Shown here piece by piece: positions 46,514-59,174 of a stretch of DNA of 64,000 nt (position 1 is its first letter; every line of letters begins with the position of its first letter). The stretch comes from Cerrena zonata (lineage: Eukaryota; Basidiomycota; Agaricomycetes; Polyporales; Cerrenaceae), in assembly GCA_038087015.1 (NCBI GenBank), contig JASBNA010000004.1, positions 930,001 to 994,000 of the forward strand, read 5' to 3'. The position numbers and the translations under genes were made by a program. The notes beneath the pieces were generated by a model, which was given only the letters and a program-made list of their open reading frames with translations, did not search any database and was not told the origin of the DNA.

Positions 46514-47311
46514 TCAAAGTCGACCTTTCATTTTCTCGAGCGTAGCGGCAAGCTCTGCTTTATCAGCTTGACGAGCAGGCCAGTTGGCCTCGACGGAAAG
46601 AACTAAACCATCCTCAGCCTTTGTCTTGGGTACGACGTGGAAATGTACGTGATCGACATGCTATGTAACGACGTCGATATGACCAGATATCAGTATCCGT
46701 CCTACTTCTTTTTTGGTCTTAGTGAAAGTTACGCACCTGGAATGCCAACTTCCCGTTGTTCTACGCGCGAAGGGAGGGTCACTAAAAATACAGAAGGACG
46801 ACCTCGTAGCGGGAAGACTAACCTGAAGAACGTTGTATTGTTCTGCGCCGGTTGCACGCGCGACTTTCTTCAGCACTGGGCCGATATCAGCTAGATACTC
46901 GTCAGGTAGGTCACCTAGTGTCCTGGCGTGATCTATACATGGGCATCATGTTAAGTTCAAGCGAAAAATTAGTGATTACTACACACATTTAGGGATCACT
47001 TGGGTGTGCCCTTCGGAGACGGGAGATATGTCGAGGAATGCTAGTCTGGGTGGATCAGGAGAGCGATGAGTGAAAGTCAATTTGCTAAGATGTAGAGTTT
47101 ACGTGTGTTCGGTTTCATATACTTTGAACGCAGGAATCGCGCCTGAATGCTAGAATGAGTTGGATATGATATCTGAATATCTGTGAAGGTTACCTCTGAT
47201 GATAGCGCAAAAGAGACATCTATAGTATTGTTTCAATTGTTTGTTTTACTCGTAAGAAAATAGAAACGTTGCTTACTTGGCATCTTCCTGTACAGAGTCG
47301 GTGTTGGACAT
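46514..47311 (-). CDS. HIT-family nucleotide hydrolase/transferase (HINT-like)
   Basis: Seven small exons (47311-47277, 47220-47195, 47142-47103, 47045-46987, 46932-46823, 46760-46737, 46660-46514) give a 146-residue protein. The family start is CLFCAIIRG (zinc-ligand-like CxxC), followed by PAFKVYETEHTLAFLDI, SEGHTQVIPKYH and NVLQNNGKLAFQ. The catalytic histidine triad is HVDHVHFHVVPK. HIT proteins of this size (yeast Hnt1, HINT) hydrolyse adenosine phosphoramidates and related nucleotide conjugates. Exons of 24-40 nt make automated prediction error-prone here. All junctions keep frame. Confidence 0.92.
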
Positions 47312-47489
47312 ATTTAGAGGATCAGGACAAGAGGGAGGTGCGTTTTAGGAGTGACTCTTCCTTTCTCGAGACTTGTGAAGGAGACTAAATTGCGCCTGAT
47401 ATATTACGGAATATGACAACTCATTGGAGTGTAATTCCGTGGCGATCGTTCTCTCACTGCAAGTCATGGGGCACAAAGCAGTTTGAAGC

Positions 47490-47494
47490 AAAAA
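47490..47494 (-). terminator. Pol III T-run terminator of tRNA-Val copy 3
   Basis: Five A residues on the plus strand (T on the transcribed sense) two bases after the tRNA 3' end. Confidence 0.7.
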
Positions 47495-47496
47495 GC

Positions 47497-47570
47497 TGAG
47501 TCGGCCCAGGTTCGAACTGAGGACCTTCTGTGTGTTAGACAGATGCGATAACCAACTACGCCACCGACCC
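47497..47570 (-). tRNA. tRNA-Val (AAC), copy 3
   Basis: Identical in sequence to the copies at 5264 and 27368, on the opposite strand. Anticodon AAC, no intron. Confidence 0.93.
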
Positions 47571-47720
47571 GTTGCATAGGTGAGCGCTTGGGACTTCCAG
47601 TAATAAAAGGATAATGGATGGAAACATTTGTTTCTGAACACATCCGTAAGTACAAACTTACTACAAAGGTATATATTGAGTAGTGTTTGAGAGTTGTTGT
47701 CACTGATATATCGATGTGTG

Positions 47721-49182
47721 CTAATGAGCTTCCGCATCATGTAGAACTGCTTCGACAAGTTTCTTGAAACCGTCGACAAACGACTGGGCAAATCCCTCCT
47801 CGACCGCATCGGTACCCCAACAGAAACACAGACCTACGGAACCATTCTGGGAACCAACAACTCCCAACTTGATCGCGGGGCCAAGCCAGGAGTCACAAAG
47901 GCCGAAGAACATGTCTTCAATGTGCCAGGAGTCCTTCGGGTCTGATGGATCTGAGGGGAATCGTCCTAGGTTGGACAGTTGGAACGAGCCCTCTCGTTTC
48001 TTCCCCATAAACCCTTGGAAATAGGCCTGGTATTGTCCGAATAAAAGACGAAGCGCTCCAACTAACTCGCGGGCTTTTGGGACCTTTTTCTGAAGAGTCG
48101 CCGCGTTCTTCGCAGCATCATCCCACGGAAATTGCTTCGCGAGAGCGTCATAATCGTTTGCAAGCTCGTCAGAGCACCGGGCAATACGGGGAAAGAAGTG
48201 AATGGTTGAAACGTGATCGCAGAATGCGTCCGGGGGGACTTTGGTGTAACGTCGAAATGAGACGGCGATGTCTGTCGCGAGGAACTTGTATTTCTTGGGG
48301 CAGTCTCGAAGGAGAGCACCCAGGATGACTATACCAACGGTATACACGAATGATGTGAGTGTACACTGGTGAGCACGACATATCTTCAACAGGGATTCTG
48401 CGTCCTTCGTGGGGATGTTCCAGATTCGCATGTTGGTATAAGTCGAGGGCTCCTTGGAAACGTCTTTACCCGTCCACGAAGAGCCAATCTTCCGTAGACT
48501 AGGCGGTACAAGAACCTCGAACAGTTCTTTTAACGCGGTTGGAAAAGATACTGATGTGTTTGTCATTTCTTCGACTTTGGGCTGCAGTTGAAGGTCTTCT
48601 GGAATCGCGACGAGGGGAGAAGGGTCGTCTTGCGAAGGGCTAGTGGCATTGAGAGCGGTCAAGAGGAGTCGATGAAAGGCGAGACCACTCTGTCCGTCGC
48701 CCATGGAATGGTCATAATGAAAAATGACCGTATTGTCCGGCAAGACTATGAGTCGCCATAACGGTGTCTCTTTCAAGAAAGAGAGATGCTCTTTGAACTG
48801 AAATTCGGCGATTTGATACAACTCTTTTTCCTCTGCATCACGGAAGGTGACAATTTGAGAAAGGTCCACAGTTTTGAGCGACACGTAACGTGGTTGTTTT
48901 GTCTCGGCAGCCTGGACCTGGGTACTTAATGCGCGACGGCATTTTAGCATGGAGGTCAAAGCAGGGTATAAAGCACGTTTGTCGAGAGTAATAGGTCCAA
49001 CATATCGAGCGGCGACTATAACGCCTGTATCTGTGTGTAAATGTGACCGTATAATATGGAATTTCTCGATGAGTCCTAACAGACGTTCTTCAGGTGCTGG
49101 TAGGTAAGAAATTGAGATTTTAGTTACCTGCTTTCCTACCGGGAAGAAATTCAAACTCTGGAGCGTTTGTGGATGTAGCCAT
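47721..49182 (-). CDS. Alcohol O-acetyltransferase-like (condensation-fold) acyltransferase
   Basis: A long second exon (49096-47721) and a short first exon (49182-49140) give 472 residues. The fold is that of CoA-dependent acyltransferases: the active-site motif HSMGDG (about residues 144-149) within FHYDHSMGDGQSGLAFHRL, an N-terminal ERLLGLIEKFHI block typical of alcohol acetyltransferases, and the structural C-terminal motif FQLSNLGRF. Such enzymes esterify alcohols with acetyl-CoA, making volatile esters, or acylate other metabolites. The long exon is open further 5' but has no ATG there. The ATG at 49182 joins by a 43-bp intron (49139-49097), which is short but close to others here. Divergent from RSE1. 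Confidence 0.8.
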
Positions 49183-49730
49183 TCCGCTATGGGCTGGGGA
49201 GTATATAGGATAGACAAAGGTGGTCGTAAGGACTTCCGCAGAGGGGCTGGGTAAATTGTGAGGTACCTCACGCTTATATCCTCGCTTGGATGCACTAGAC
49301 TGGGCTGCGCTTGTGAGTGAAACAATGAACACCGAGAAACCCTGATATTCGCGCAGTCTCAGCCGGCGTCCTTCACAAATACCTAGAATGCGGCAAATTT
49401 GAATCAGTAATGCTGCAAGCAAAGTTATACGTGTCACGTATTAATGAACAGTAGTAATGAGAGTATGGAGGAGGGAAAGTTTACTGTGTTGAGCTGAGCA
49501 TGCTACTAGTACTTGAGGTCCTAAAATTAAAAAGACGACTGGAGCGAACAATATTTGACATTGCAACATGCATGATATATGAAACCGGTTAGTAGCCTCC
49601 GAGTAGTCGAGGGGCGATCGGAGAGGTTGGGCGTTCGAAGCTGATTAGTCAGCTGGTTCGCTTCACTTCAGTCGACTCAACGCTCACGTATATTCGTGAA
49701 GTGCATTGTGGTTTTGGTCTATCGTGCGCG
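49183..49730. promoter_or_regulatory. Shared divergent promoter, acyltransferase / RSE1
   Basis: 548 bp between two start codons facing away from each other. It contains promoters for both genes; no individual site is assigned. Confidence 0.5.
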
Positions 49731-52700
49731 ATGCATTTGTATAACTTGACTCTGCAGCCGCCTACTGCCATTACACAAGCTGTTGTCGGAAACTTCTCTG
49801 GTGCTAGGCAGCAAGAAATTATCGTTTCACGTGGAACTCGGCTGGAATTGCTTCGTCCTGATGTGCAAACCGGAAAGGTCTCGACAGTAATTGCAAGTGA
49901 TGTATTCGGCTCTATTCGCTCGTTGGCTGCATTCAGATTGACAGGAGGGACCAAGGGTGAGCTCTCGTACGTATCGATATTCCCCCCTTCCTGATTTACA
50001 TACTCTTCTTTCTCAGACTATGCTATCGTAGGGTCGGACTCTGGACGTATTGTCATTCTTGAGTATGATCCCAAAACGAGTAGCTTCGCTAAGGTTCATC
50101 AAGAGACATATGGAAAGTCTGGTGCTCGACGGATTGTCCCTGGCCAATTCTTGGCTGCCGACCCCAAAGGACGCGCTGTTATGATTTCGGCTGTGGAAAA
50201 GGCCAAGCTCGTGTACATTCTGAACCGCGACGCCGCTGCGAACTTAACTATATCTTCTCCACTTGAAGCACACAAAAATAATGCAATCATTCATCACATC
50301 GTCGGTGTTGATGTTGGTTTCGAAAATCCGACTTTTGCGGCTTTGGAGGTGGATTATACGGAGTCGGACCAGGATCCAACAGGCGAAGCGTTCAACAACG
50401 CTGAAAAGGTATCTTGTTATACACAGCCTTCAGAACACAATATTAACACATTTCTCTTTTAGCTCTTAACCTACTATGAACTGGACTTAGGTCTCAACCA
50501 CGTCGTACGAAAATGGAGTGAACCGACCGACCCAAGGGCAAATCTCCTAGTTCAAGTCCCGGGAGGGCAACTGGCTTCTTCGGAGCGGTTTGATGGGCCT
50601 TCTGGTGTGTTGGTTTGCTGTGAAGACCATATTATCTATCGACACATGGATGCACCTCAGCACCGTGTACCTATTCCGCGACGGAGACATCCTCTTGAGG
50701 ACACTGAACGCGGCATTATTATCACCTCGGCAGTCATGCACAAAATGAAGGTTTGTCTGCCATTATATATCCTCTTTCGGTGAGACACTGAATACAATAT
50801 GACGGTTAGGGCGCATTCTTCTTTCTACTACAAAGTGAGGAGGGCGACTTGTACAAGGTAACCATCGAACACGATGAACAAACTGTCAAGTCGCTCAAGA
50901 TCAAGTACTTCGACACAGTATCTGTTGCTATCAGCCTGTGCATCCTGAAATCCGGTTTCCTCTTTGTAGCCTCAGAATTTGGCAATCAGTTCGTTTTCCG
51001 CCCATATCTTCCCTTTGAATTTGTCTGAAATCTTCTTCCCTGTAGCTACTTGTACCAATTCCAAAAATTGGGAGACGACGATAACGAACCCGAATTCTCA
51101 TCGACATCCTATCCTAAATATGGCATGTCTGACCCAACACTCCCTCTCCCCAGAGCATACTTCCGCCCTCGCCCTCTTGACAATTTGACCCTGGTTGATG
51201 AATTGGAGTCACTGGACCCAATCATCGATTCTAAAGTCTTGAACATTCTGCCAAATTCGGACTCTCCACAAGTCTTCACTGCTTGCGGGAGGGGGCCTCG
51301 CAGTTCACTCAGAACATTAAGACATGGTCTAGAAGTGGAGGAAGTTGTTAGTTCTGACCTTCCGGGTATCCCAAATGCTGTTTGGACAACAAAGATCAAG
51401 GAAGATGGTTCGTGTTTTGACCTCCTGATATGCGTTGTCTTCGTTTGACTGGTTAACATGTAGATCCACATGACTCCTATATCATTTTGTCCTTCGTCAA
51501 CGGTACCCTTGTACTCTCAATTGGCGAGACAATTGAAGAAGTTCAAGATACCGGTTTCCTTTCATCAGCACCTACACTTGCAGTCCAGCAAATTGGTGCT
51601 AACGCCTTACTCCAAGTCCACCCACACGGTATTCGACACGTCCTCTCGGATCGTCGAGTCAACGAGTGGAGAGTTCCTCAAGGCAAGACTATCGTTAGTG
51701 CAACAACGAATAAGCGACAAGTTGTTGTCGCACTCAGCTCAGCGGAATTGGTTTACTTCGAATTGGATTTGGACGGCCAGTTGAACGAGTATCAAGACAG
51801 GAAGGCGATGGGTAGTACTGTTCTGGCGCTCAGTATTGCTGAAGTACCTGAAGGCCGGCAACGTACGCCATTCCTCGTAAGGACTACCAGTCGTATCACA
51901 ATGTAAAGTTTATTGATCGAGGATTTTTCCTTTCAGGCTGTCGGTTGTGAGGATCAGACAGTGCGAATCATTTCGTTGGATCCTGAGAGCACTTTGGAGA
52001 CGATCAGTTTGCAAGCTTTGACTGCTCCACCTTCCTCTATTTGTATCGCCGATATGCTTGATGCTGGTATCAACAAGACACAGCTGACCACCTTCGTCAA
52101 CATTGGTCTCCAGAATGGTGTTCTGTTACGGACAGTATTGGACCCTGTCAACGGTCAACTTACTGACACACGAACACGGTAAGTAGCTATTCTTTCGATC
52201 ACATATCCCATGCTCAGTATGTTTATAGTTTCCTGGGTACTCGACCAATCAAACTCGTACGAGTCATGGTCCAAAAGAATCCTGGAATCCTTGCGCTTTC
52301 GTCTCGATCATGGCTGAACTACACCTATCAAAATCTCATGCATTTCACGCCCCTTATTTTCGAGAACCTCGACTATGCATGGAGTTTCTCTGCTGAGCTT
52401 TGTCCCGAAGGTCTGATTGGTATCTCAGGCAGTGTACTTCGGTAAGTGTCGTTTTATGATATTTCAGTGATGACATTATTGTTGTAATATTGGTACGAAT
52501 TGCAACTCGTATCGAGATGATTCATATAGATTTACCAATTGTTCCTACTGAATCTTTTCGCCGGTTCCTCCTTTTATCGCACAATACTTGACTGACCCAT
52601 TATCTATTTAGCATCTTCCAAATCCCAAAACTCGGAACGAAACTCAAGCAGGACGCTATACCTCTTACTCACACTCCCCGCAAATTTATCACACATCCAA

Positions 52701-54110
52701 ATAATGGTTACTTCTACCTTATTGAAGGTGACCACCGTGTTATGGGCGAAGAAGCCGCGAAACAGCAGATCGATAAACTGGTATGTTTCAATCGTACATC
52801 CTGTTGACTCGTGCTAACTTTGCTGTACAGCGCTCTGAAGGCAAGTCAATTGACCAAGAAATGGTTGACCTACCTCCGGAACAGTTTGGTCACCCCAAAG
52901 CCCCCGCCGGTACATGGTCATCGGCCATTCGTATTATTGACCCCGTGGAGGCAAAGACTGTCGACGTCATTCAGCTGGATAATAACGAAAATGCTTTCTC
53001 GATAGCAGTTGTCCCATTCTCTGCTAAGGACAATGAACTGCACTTAGTTGTTGGTACAGCACAGGATACCTTCTTGTCACCTCGAGCGTGCACCTCCGGG
53101 TTCTTGAGGACGTACAGATTCGTAGACGATGGTCGAGGGTTGGAACTGTTACACAAGGTATGAACGGATCGCTGTGATCGCACTTTTTACAAGTGTCAAA
53201 GACTAATTCCGTTCTATAGACTGAGACAAATGACGTCCCTCTTGCTATTCTTGCATTCCAAGGTCGACTTGCAGCCGGTGTAGGCAAGTCACTTAGACTC
53301 TATGATATGGGTAAGAAGAAGCTGCTACGAAAAGTTGAGAACAAGGTAAAGTAATATATCCAGTCCCGAATTGACCTAATATTGATGGTTTTGAACGCTT
53401 CCCAGAGTTTCACCGCTGCCATTGTCACTCTCAACACCCAAGGCTCCCGTCTCATCGTCGGTGACATGCAAGAATCAATCTACTTCGCTGTTTATAAGGC
53501 ACCTGAGAACCGTCTCCTCGTCTTTGCCGACGATACTCAGCCTCGATGGATTACATCGGCTACGATGGTTGATTACAACACTGTTGTTGCTGGAGACCGG
53601 TTTGGGAACGTCTTTGTCAACCGTCTGGATAGCAAAATCTCTGATCAGGTTGATGACGATCCTACCGGCGCTGGAATCTTGCACGAAAAGGGTCTCCTAG
53701 CTGGTGCCCCTCATAAGACAAAGATGCTTACCCACTTCCATGTCGGGGATATCGTCACTGCGATTCATAAAGTGTCAATGGTCGCTGGTGGACGAGAAGT
53801 CTTACTGTACACTGGTATTCATGGGACGATAGGTGTCCTTGTACCTTTCGTTTCCAAAGAAGACGTGGACTTCATATCGACGTTGGAACAACACATGCGG
53901 ACTGAACAGATAAGTCTGGTAGGACGAGACCATTTATCATGGAGAGGGTACTACGTCCCTGTGAAGGCAGTTGTAGATGGCGATCTTTGCGAGATGTATG
54001 CAAGGCTACCTGCGAACAAACAGAGCGCCATCGCCAACGAGCTGGATAGGTCAGTAGGAGAGGTGCTGAAGAAGTTGGAGCAGTTGAGGGTAACTGCGAG
54101 TGGATTCTAG
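49731..54110 (+). CDS. RSE1: Splicing factor 3B subunit 3 (RSE1/SF3B130)
   Basis: Twelve exons (first 49731-49956, last 53406-54110; the rest at 50017-50408, 50463-50750, 50810-50988, 51046-51407, 51464-51876, 51937-52178, 52229-52441, 52612-52780, 52831-53157, 53220-53345) give 1213 residues, the usual length. The family start [59 protein letters not shown], the [17 protein letters not shown] segment, [10 protein letters not shown], and C-terminal CPSF-A domain segments ([40 protein letters not shown]) all match SF3B3 rather than DDB1. This triple beta-propeller protein is part of the U2 snRNP SF3b complex that holds the branch site. The intron at 52442-52611 is 170 bp; the others are about 55-60 bp. 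Confidence 0.95.
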
Positions 54111-54356
54111 CATACATTTCTTTGTTCTTTGCTCGTCCTTTGTAAATGTAATTCCATATTCATATTCGTTCTCTGTATTCCTTCTTGCTACATACTGATC
54201 GTGAAGTTACCTCTGAATTGTTTCGATGTGCTACTCTTCTAGTCATTCTTAAATGTGGAAACATACTAAACATACCGCTCCGAAATGCCTATTCAACACT
54301 CGGGCTCTTTGTATAACATTCGACACTTGGGAAATATGTACCAAAACTTGGACGGC

Positions 54357-55327
54357 TCAAATCAAGAAATCATCATCGTCCAACGGTAGGTCCACCTGTG
54401 AGTAGATGAGATGATGGAATATACCCCAAAGGGGAGGCTACGTACTCCTATAATGCATGCTTCTACCTCCTTTTCGAGACTTTCACCAAGCCTGATCAGA
54501 TGAGGGACAGCGCTGGATCCACAGATGCTGCACGGTCTGGCTGGGCTACACCAGCTTTCTATAAGGGACACATCCTTATAGTTCAACTGCATAGGGCGGT
54601 ACTCAGATCGTTCCGCGAAATGCTCTATGTAGTTAGTCCACCACTGCCTACAATCCACTCGCTGTCCCTGTGGGGTCATAACATTTGGAGACCAATGGAG
54701 TGCTATTGGACACTCATGTCTTCTGATTGTTCGCGCAACGGTAGATCCACATGTATGGTGATACTGCAGTAGCTTGCGTATCGTGCTATGATGAAGTTGA
54801 TTCAACTCGGGAATATCACAGAGTGCAAGGTCCACGAATTCCCATGTCAAGGTATGCTTCGCAGCGATGCGGGCGACCTGCGATAATCCAGCCTTACAAG
54901 CAATGATGAAAACTCTGACTGGGTCTCCTTGAGCCTTCGCTTCCAGAGGCTTCGCCATGCGATCTTGCAATTTGGACATGGAATATTTGCGTACAGCTAG
55001 GAGGAACGCTTGGAGAGATGGAAGAGATTCGAAGTGTGGATCTTCGATACCGGGGTAGAGGCATGATAAGATATCATGGATGGTTTGCGCATCTTCTGTG
55101 AGATCAACGACAGGCCTACCCTCCTGTGAGGTTTGTGCATCACGGGGGAGGGAAAACATGTCTTTGAACACGGGGGATACATGGGAAAGGAGGAATCGAT
55201 GGGCGAGGAACTCTAGTCCCTGAGCGCGAAGAATAACATCGGCGTCGTCAAATTGGAATGGTTCTGTTAGCCTGCGCAGTTCCTCGTTAGCAGAGGGTTC
55301 TGATGAGGGTGCTACCGTAGCAGACAT
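54357..55327 (-). CDS. BTB/POZ-domain protein
   Basis: Exons 55327-54446 and 54395-54357 give 306 residues. The N-terminal half is a BTB domain: FDDADVILRAQGLEFLAHRF, LLSHVSPVFKDMFSLP, and PVVDLTEDAQTIHDILSCLYPG. Proteins with an N-terminal BTB and an uncharacterised C-terminal half are expanded in mushroom genomes; some BTB proteins recruit Cul3 ligases, but that role is inference here. A 50-bp intron (54445-54396) gives the end GVDLPLDDDDFLI. If it is retained the frame stays open and the protein ends differently about 14 residues later. Convergent with RSE1, with 246 bp between the stop codons. Confidence 0.85.
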
Positions 55328-55704
55328 AATGCTAGAAATATTGAGATCAGTAGTACATAAACGATAAGAGGTAAGTTTAGCTGACGGATGCTGATAACCT
55401 TTACAGAATTGTCTCTTGTTTTGTAGGAACGATGTCTATGGGTTTCGGGTCTGAGAAGGATACCGAAGGAGATGGAGGTATGTCTCTGACGAGCTGAGAC
55501 CGTTGGGGGACAGCTGAGAGTCTTCGTGAGTATCCTCTTTGCCAAGAAAGTATAGTGCTGTAAATAGCATTGCTCCTATCGTCACAAGGTCTGATTAATG
55601 ATTGGTGAAAAAGTCTGCAGCAACTTCGATATTAGTAAACAACAATATACAAAATCCATACTGGGAGAACAACTGTCCTCGCCATTTGTAGGGAGTTGAC
55701 AAGT
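55328..55704. other. Promoter side of BTB gene
   Basis: About 380 bp with no recognised gene, between the BTB start and the tRNA-Leu terminator. Confidence 0.45.
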
Positions 55705-55708
55705 AAAA
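55705..55708 (-). terminator. Pol III T-run terminator of tRNA-Leu
   Basis: Four T residues on the sense strand three bases after the tRNA end; the minimum for Pol III. Confidence 0.55.
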
Positions 55709-55711
55709 GCA

Positions 55712-55821
55712 TGGTGCGAGTGGGATTTGAACCCACGCCTGGATACCCAGATGAGAAAACCCGCAAAGCAGGCAAGCTTAGCGCTTGAGTCACACGCCTT
55801 GGACCGCTCGGCCATCGCACC
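55712..55821 (-). tRNA. tRNA-Leu (CAA) with intron
   Basis: 110 bp on the minus strand. Perfect acceptor GGTGCGA/TCGCACC, D-arm GGCCGAGCGGTCCAAGGC, anticodon CAA in CTCAAG, long variable arm (CTGG-GTAT-CCAG) as in leucine tRNAs, T-arm GTGGG-TTCAAAT-CCCAC. About 25 extra bases after the anticodon form the intron. The 3' half of the anticodon stem has one imperfect pair in my folding, so the exact intron borders are uncertain. Confidence 0.88.
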
Positions 55822-56431
55822 GATGATCATAGTATTCGGCCGAAGCATCACTAGGTTTAAGGTGCACAGGGGCACTAGCTGGCCGCTGGCGCATGGAATT
55901 ACTGTATCATGATCTTCGAAACATGAAGTTTGTGGCAACTATGTACCAAAACACTGTCCAACAATCTCAGGCTCTCGATGGCCTTTCGTTATTATTGTTG
56001 TGGTATGCCCTCCTCGTACCGTATTTGAATCTGACTGCTTTGTCACGAACAGAATTAGTTAATCCCAAGGAGGACTTGAAGGCCGCCGAACGGCTTGTTT
56101 CCAATATTAGATACCACCTCGTCTTCGAGCATGAGAACGCGGCGTGCAAAGGACCGAGTCGTCAGACAGGTTTACGTTGCTGCCCATTCAAACACTCGTC
56201 AATCAGTCTCTTTGATGTTTGGGTAGCTAAACTTTGAGCGAGAAGAGTCGACTATGATTCGGACGAACATTCATTATCGGCGATTGATAGGGGGCCGTGA
56301 TGTCACCTTGAGCAGTCACCTTCTCCGGATGATTTCCAATACATAAAGACCAGCAATAGCAGATATAAATGGAGCTCACAAGGGTTGACCTCTGATATCA
56401 CACATTCTTCGAGTAACTCCCAAGAGACGGG
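55822..56431. other. Intergenic region, nothing firmly recognised
   Basis: 610 bp between tRNA-Leu and a P450 gene. One plus-strand open stretch (about 55893-56237) has no splice or family support and was not called. The right part should contain the P450 promoter. Confidence 0.45.
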
Positions 56432-58812
56432 ATGGATTCCTTTGTCCTTATCCTCCTCGCACCTTCCTTGTTGTTATTCTTCAAGCTGATAGACTCCTTC
56501 ATACACCCAGCTCGCTCTCCTTTGAATATTTTGCCGGGTCCTCCAAGTCCACATTGGCTTTTCGGCTGGTTTTTTGCAGAAAGGAGACAAGATGTTGTAT
56601 CATTAACAACGGAATGGATCGAAAAGTATGGTAGGAATATCCGCACCACCACTTTGTTCAGGGTAGGTCCCTACCATAACAATATGCATCCCATATTATC
56701 TTCTAAAACCCATCAGAAAAATCGACTTGTGACTGTCGATTTCAGAGCTTTAAACCATATTCTGATGCACTCGGCCGATTACACAAAACCACGACTACTT
56801 TCAAACCAATTGTGGTTATTTAAAAATGGTATGCGTCTCAATACTATAACTCCTACATTATGGCGTTCATTATTTCGACCCACATTAGGCATTCTCCTCG
56901 CAGAAGGTATACGGTCTAACCAGCTCGGATTTACCATCTACCCGCATTGTACTGACTACCATACACAATAGGCGATAGACACAGGCAACAGGTTCGTGTT
57001 TATCTATGCCGAAGCGTAAAGCGATATGTTGACATGTTAACATTCTCGCATTATATAGCGAAGGGTTATGGTAAACATTATAACTTCCTATAACCATCGT
57101 TCCTGCCGCTCAGCTTTTTAAACATCTGTAGAACCCTGCATTTGGGCCAGCTCAAATTCGTGGACTGACCGATATATTCGTCGAGAAGGCCTTCAAGGTA
57201 TATTTCTAAAATCTCTTGGCCGAATGATGATCGATGATCCCTTATGACCACTGCAGCTTCGTGACGTATGGGAGACGCAACTCGCAGAAATGTGCAACGG
57301 TGCCACGATCAACGTGGCAGAAGGATTGAGCCGCATGACTCTCGACGTAATTGGATTAGCTGGCAAGCTTTTGGCATGACCATATTTTAACGCAGCTCAC
57401 TAATCACCATTGTAACAGGTTTTGGATATGATTTTAACTCACTGGACTCGAATGATACGCCTTGTGAACTCAAGCAAGCCTTAACTACTGTGATCAGTGC
57501 CCCTATTACCACACGACTTGAGGTGTTACAGGTGTTCTTCCCGATACTACGTATCATCGTAGGTTTACCCCATTATCTCGACTTCCTCTACTTATGATCA
57601 CGCTCTCAGCCCACCGATCGTATCCGGAGAGTTAAACATGCGAGCGAAGTAATGCGCCACCTTGGTATGCAGCTTGTTCAGGAGAAGAAAGCCGCTGTCA
57701 TGGCTAGCATCAGTTCAAAGAAGGGTGTCACTACAAGTGATGTCCACGACAGAGACCTGCTCTCACTCCTGATCAAGGCAAATATGTCATCGGATATTCC
57801 AGCACACCAGAGAATGAGTGACGAAGATGTTCTTGCGCGTATGTTCTTCGCTTCATTCCCTCTTGACATCTACACTGACCTCATATATGTTTTTTGGATA
57901 TAGAGGTACCCACGTACGTATTTTCATAATAGCACTGGACACTGCTAGTAGTTGACCGTAACTCTTTCAGATTCCTGATAGCTGGACATGAAACGACTAG
58001 TAGCGCTGTTACATGGTGTTTGTTTGATCTCGCAAGGGCTCCTCGAGTGCAGAGTCTCTTGCGTCAAGAACTCTTGAGCGTTCCTACCGAATCGCCTTCA
58101 ATGGAAACTCTCGATGATCTCCCTTACCTCGAGTGGGTTATCAAGGAGACCATGCGACTACACGGCCCAGTGCCTATGTCTGCTAGAACTGCAGAGAAAG
58201 ATGACGTGATACCGCTCTCGGAACCATTTGTTGATAAGAATGGGGAAGTCCGAGATCATATCAAGTACGCCACTTTTGTTTCATTCACGATTGTTAAGTA
58301 AACTGAGTTTTGGTTCTTGATCAGGATTGCTAAAGGCGATGAAATTCGTATTCCTATCGCGGTTATCAACACATGGAAGGTAATTTGGGGTGAAAATGCT
58401 TTGGAATACAGGTATGTTTACTCTCAAAGGATTCAATGTGACTCATCCCGAACCCATGACTAGACCGGAACGCTGGGAGAGTCCTCCTGAGGGTCTGAAG
58501 AATAGCCCTGGGATCTGGAATCATATGCTCAATTTTCTTGGTGGAACACGCGCTTGCATTGGCTACCGTTTTTCTCTGGTCGAGTATGTGCCTTTCTCCA
58601 TATTGCGTACAAAACACTGACGTCGTGATTGACATTATAGAATGAAAGCCCTCCTATTTGCTCTCGTTCGATCGTTCGAGTTCACTACCTCGTTGACGGC
58701 CGAAGACTTCATTATCAAGCAACCTGCAGTGGTTGCTCGTCCTATGTTGAAGAGTGATCTAAGAAAGGGTGTTCAAATGCCACTGATCTTGAAGCCTTTT
58801 AAATCGGACTGA
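56432..58812 (+). CDS. Cytochrome P450 monooxygenase (microsomal), 14 exons
   Basis: Fourteen exons sum to 1617 nt (538 residues). They are 56432-56662, 56717-56828, 56889-56906, 56972-56991, 57059-57070, 57132-57197, 57257-57362, 57419-57558, 57610-57838, 57904-57913, 57971-58264, 58325-58411, 58464-58583 and 58641-58812. The features are an N-terminal anchor ([16 protein letters not shown]), hinge [12 protein letters not shown], the helix-C block [21 protein letters not shown]-helix [15 protein letters not shown], the K-helix EXXR in [11 protein letters not shown], the PERW motif, and the heme loop [17 protein letters not shown] with the cysteine ligand. All required motifs are present, so it should be a working haem monooxygenase at the ER. 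The HRQQRR.MNPAFG block recalls a clan common in basidiomycetes. Four exons are 10-20 nt and one intron (57363-57418) has a GC donor. Substrate unknown. Confidence 0.9.
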
Positions 58813-59174
58813 GTATTCATCTCACTACAGATTTTATGGTTTGTGGCTAACATATATTTGTAATATACGAACGCCATTATATATGATGACAATTCACTCT
58901 GCGAGTAACTTCTGCTAGACGGTTTCCCCTTTTATCGCCCGTCGTTTCCCCATATGACGTTAAGGTTTTAGATCATGCCAGACGTCATCAACACATATGA
59001 CTATAGGATATCGAACTCCGAACTTGGCAGAACATTGTATACAGAACCACGACGATCCGTACACGGTATGACCTCAACCACTCACCACCAGACGCTATCA
59101 ACCTCCGGGTCGGCGGATAGTAGGAATATATAGCATACAAGGTTGACGGAGCGTTCTTTCCTTCAACGAGCAAC
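58813..59174. other. Spacer between tandem P450 genes
   Basis: 362 bp with no coding signal; 3' flank of the first and promoter of the second P450. Confidence 0.45.

Noticed and set aside
52442..52611. Possible extra exon inside the 170-bp RSE1 intron
   Set aside because: The flanking exons already join to a continuous conserved sequence, so no residues are missing.
55893..56237. Plus-strand open frame between tRNA-Leu and the P450
   Set aside because: No motif or splice context; overlaps the region expected to be promoter.
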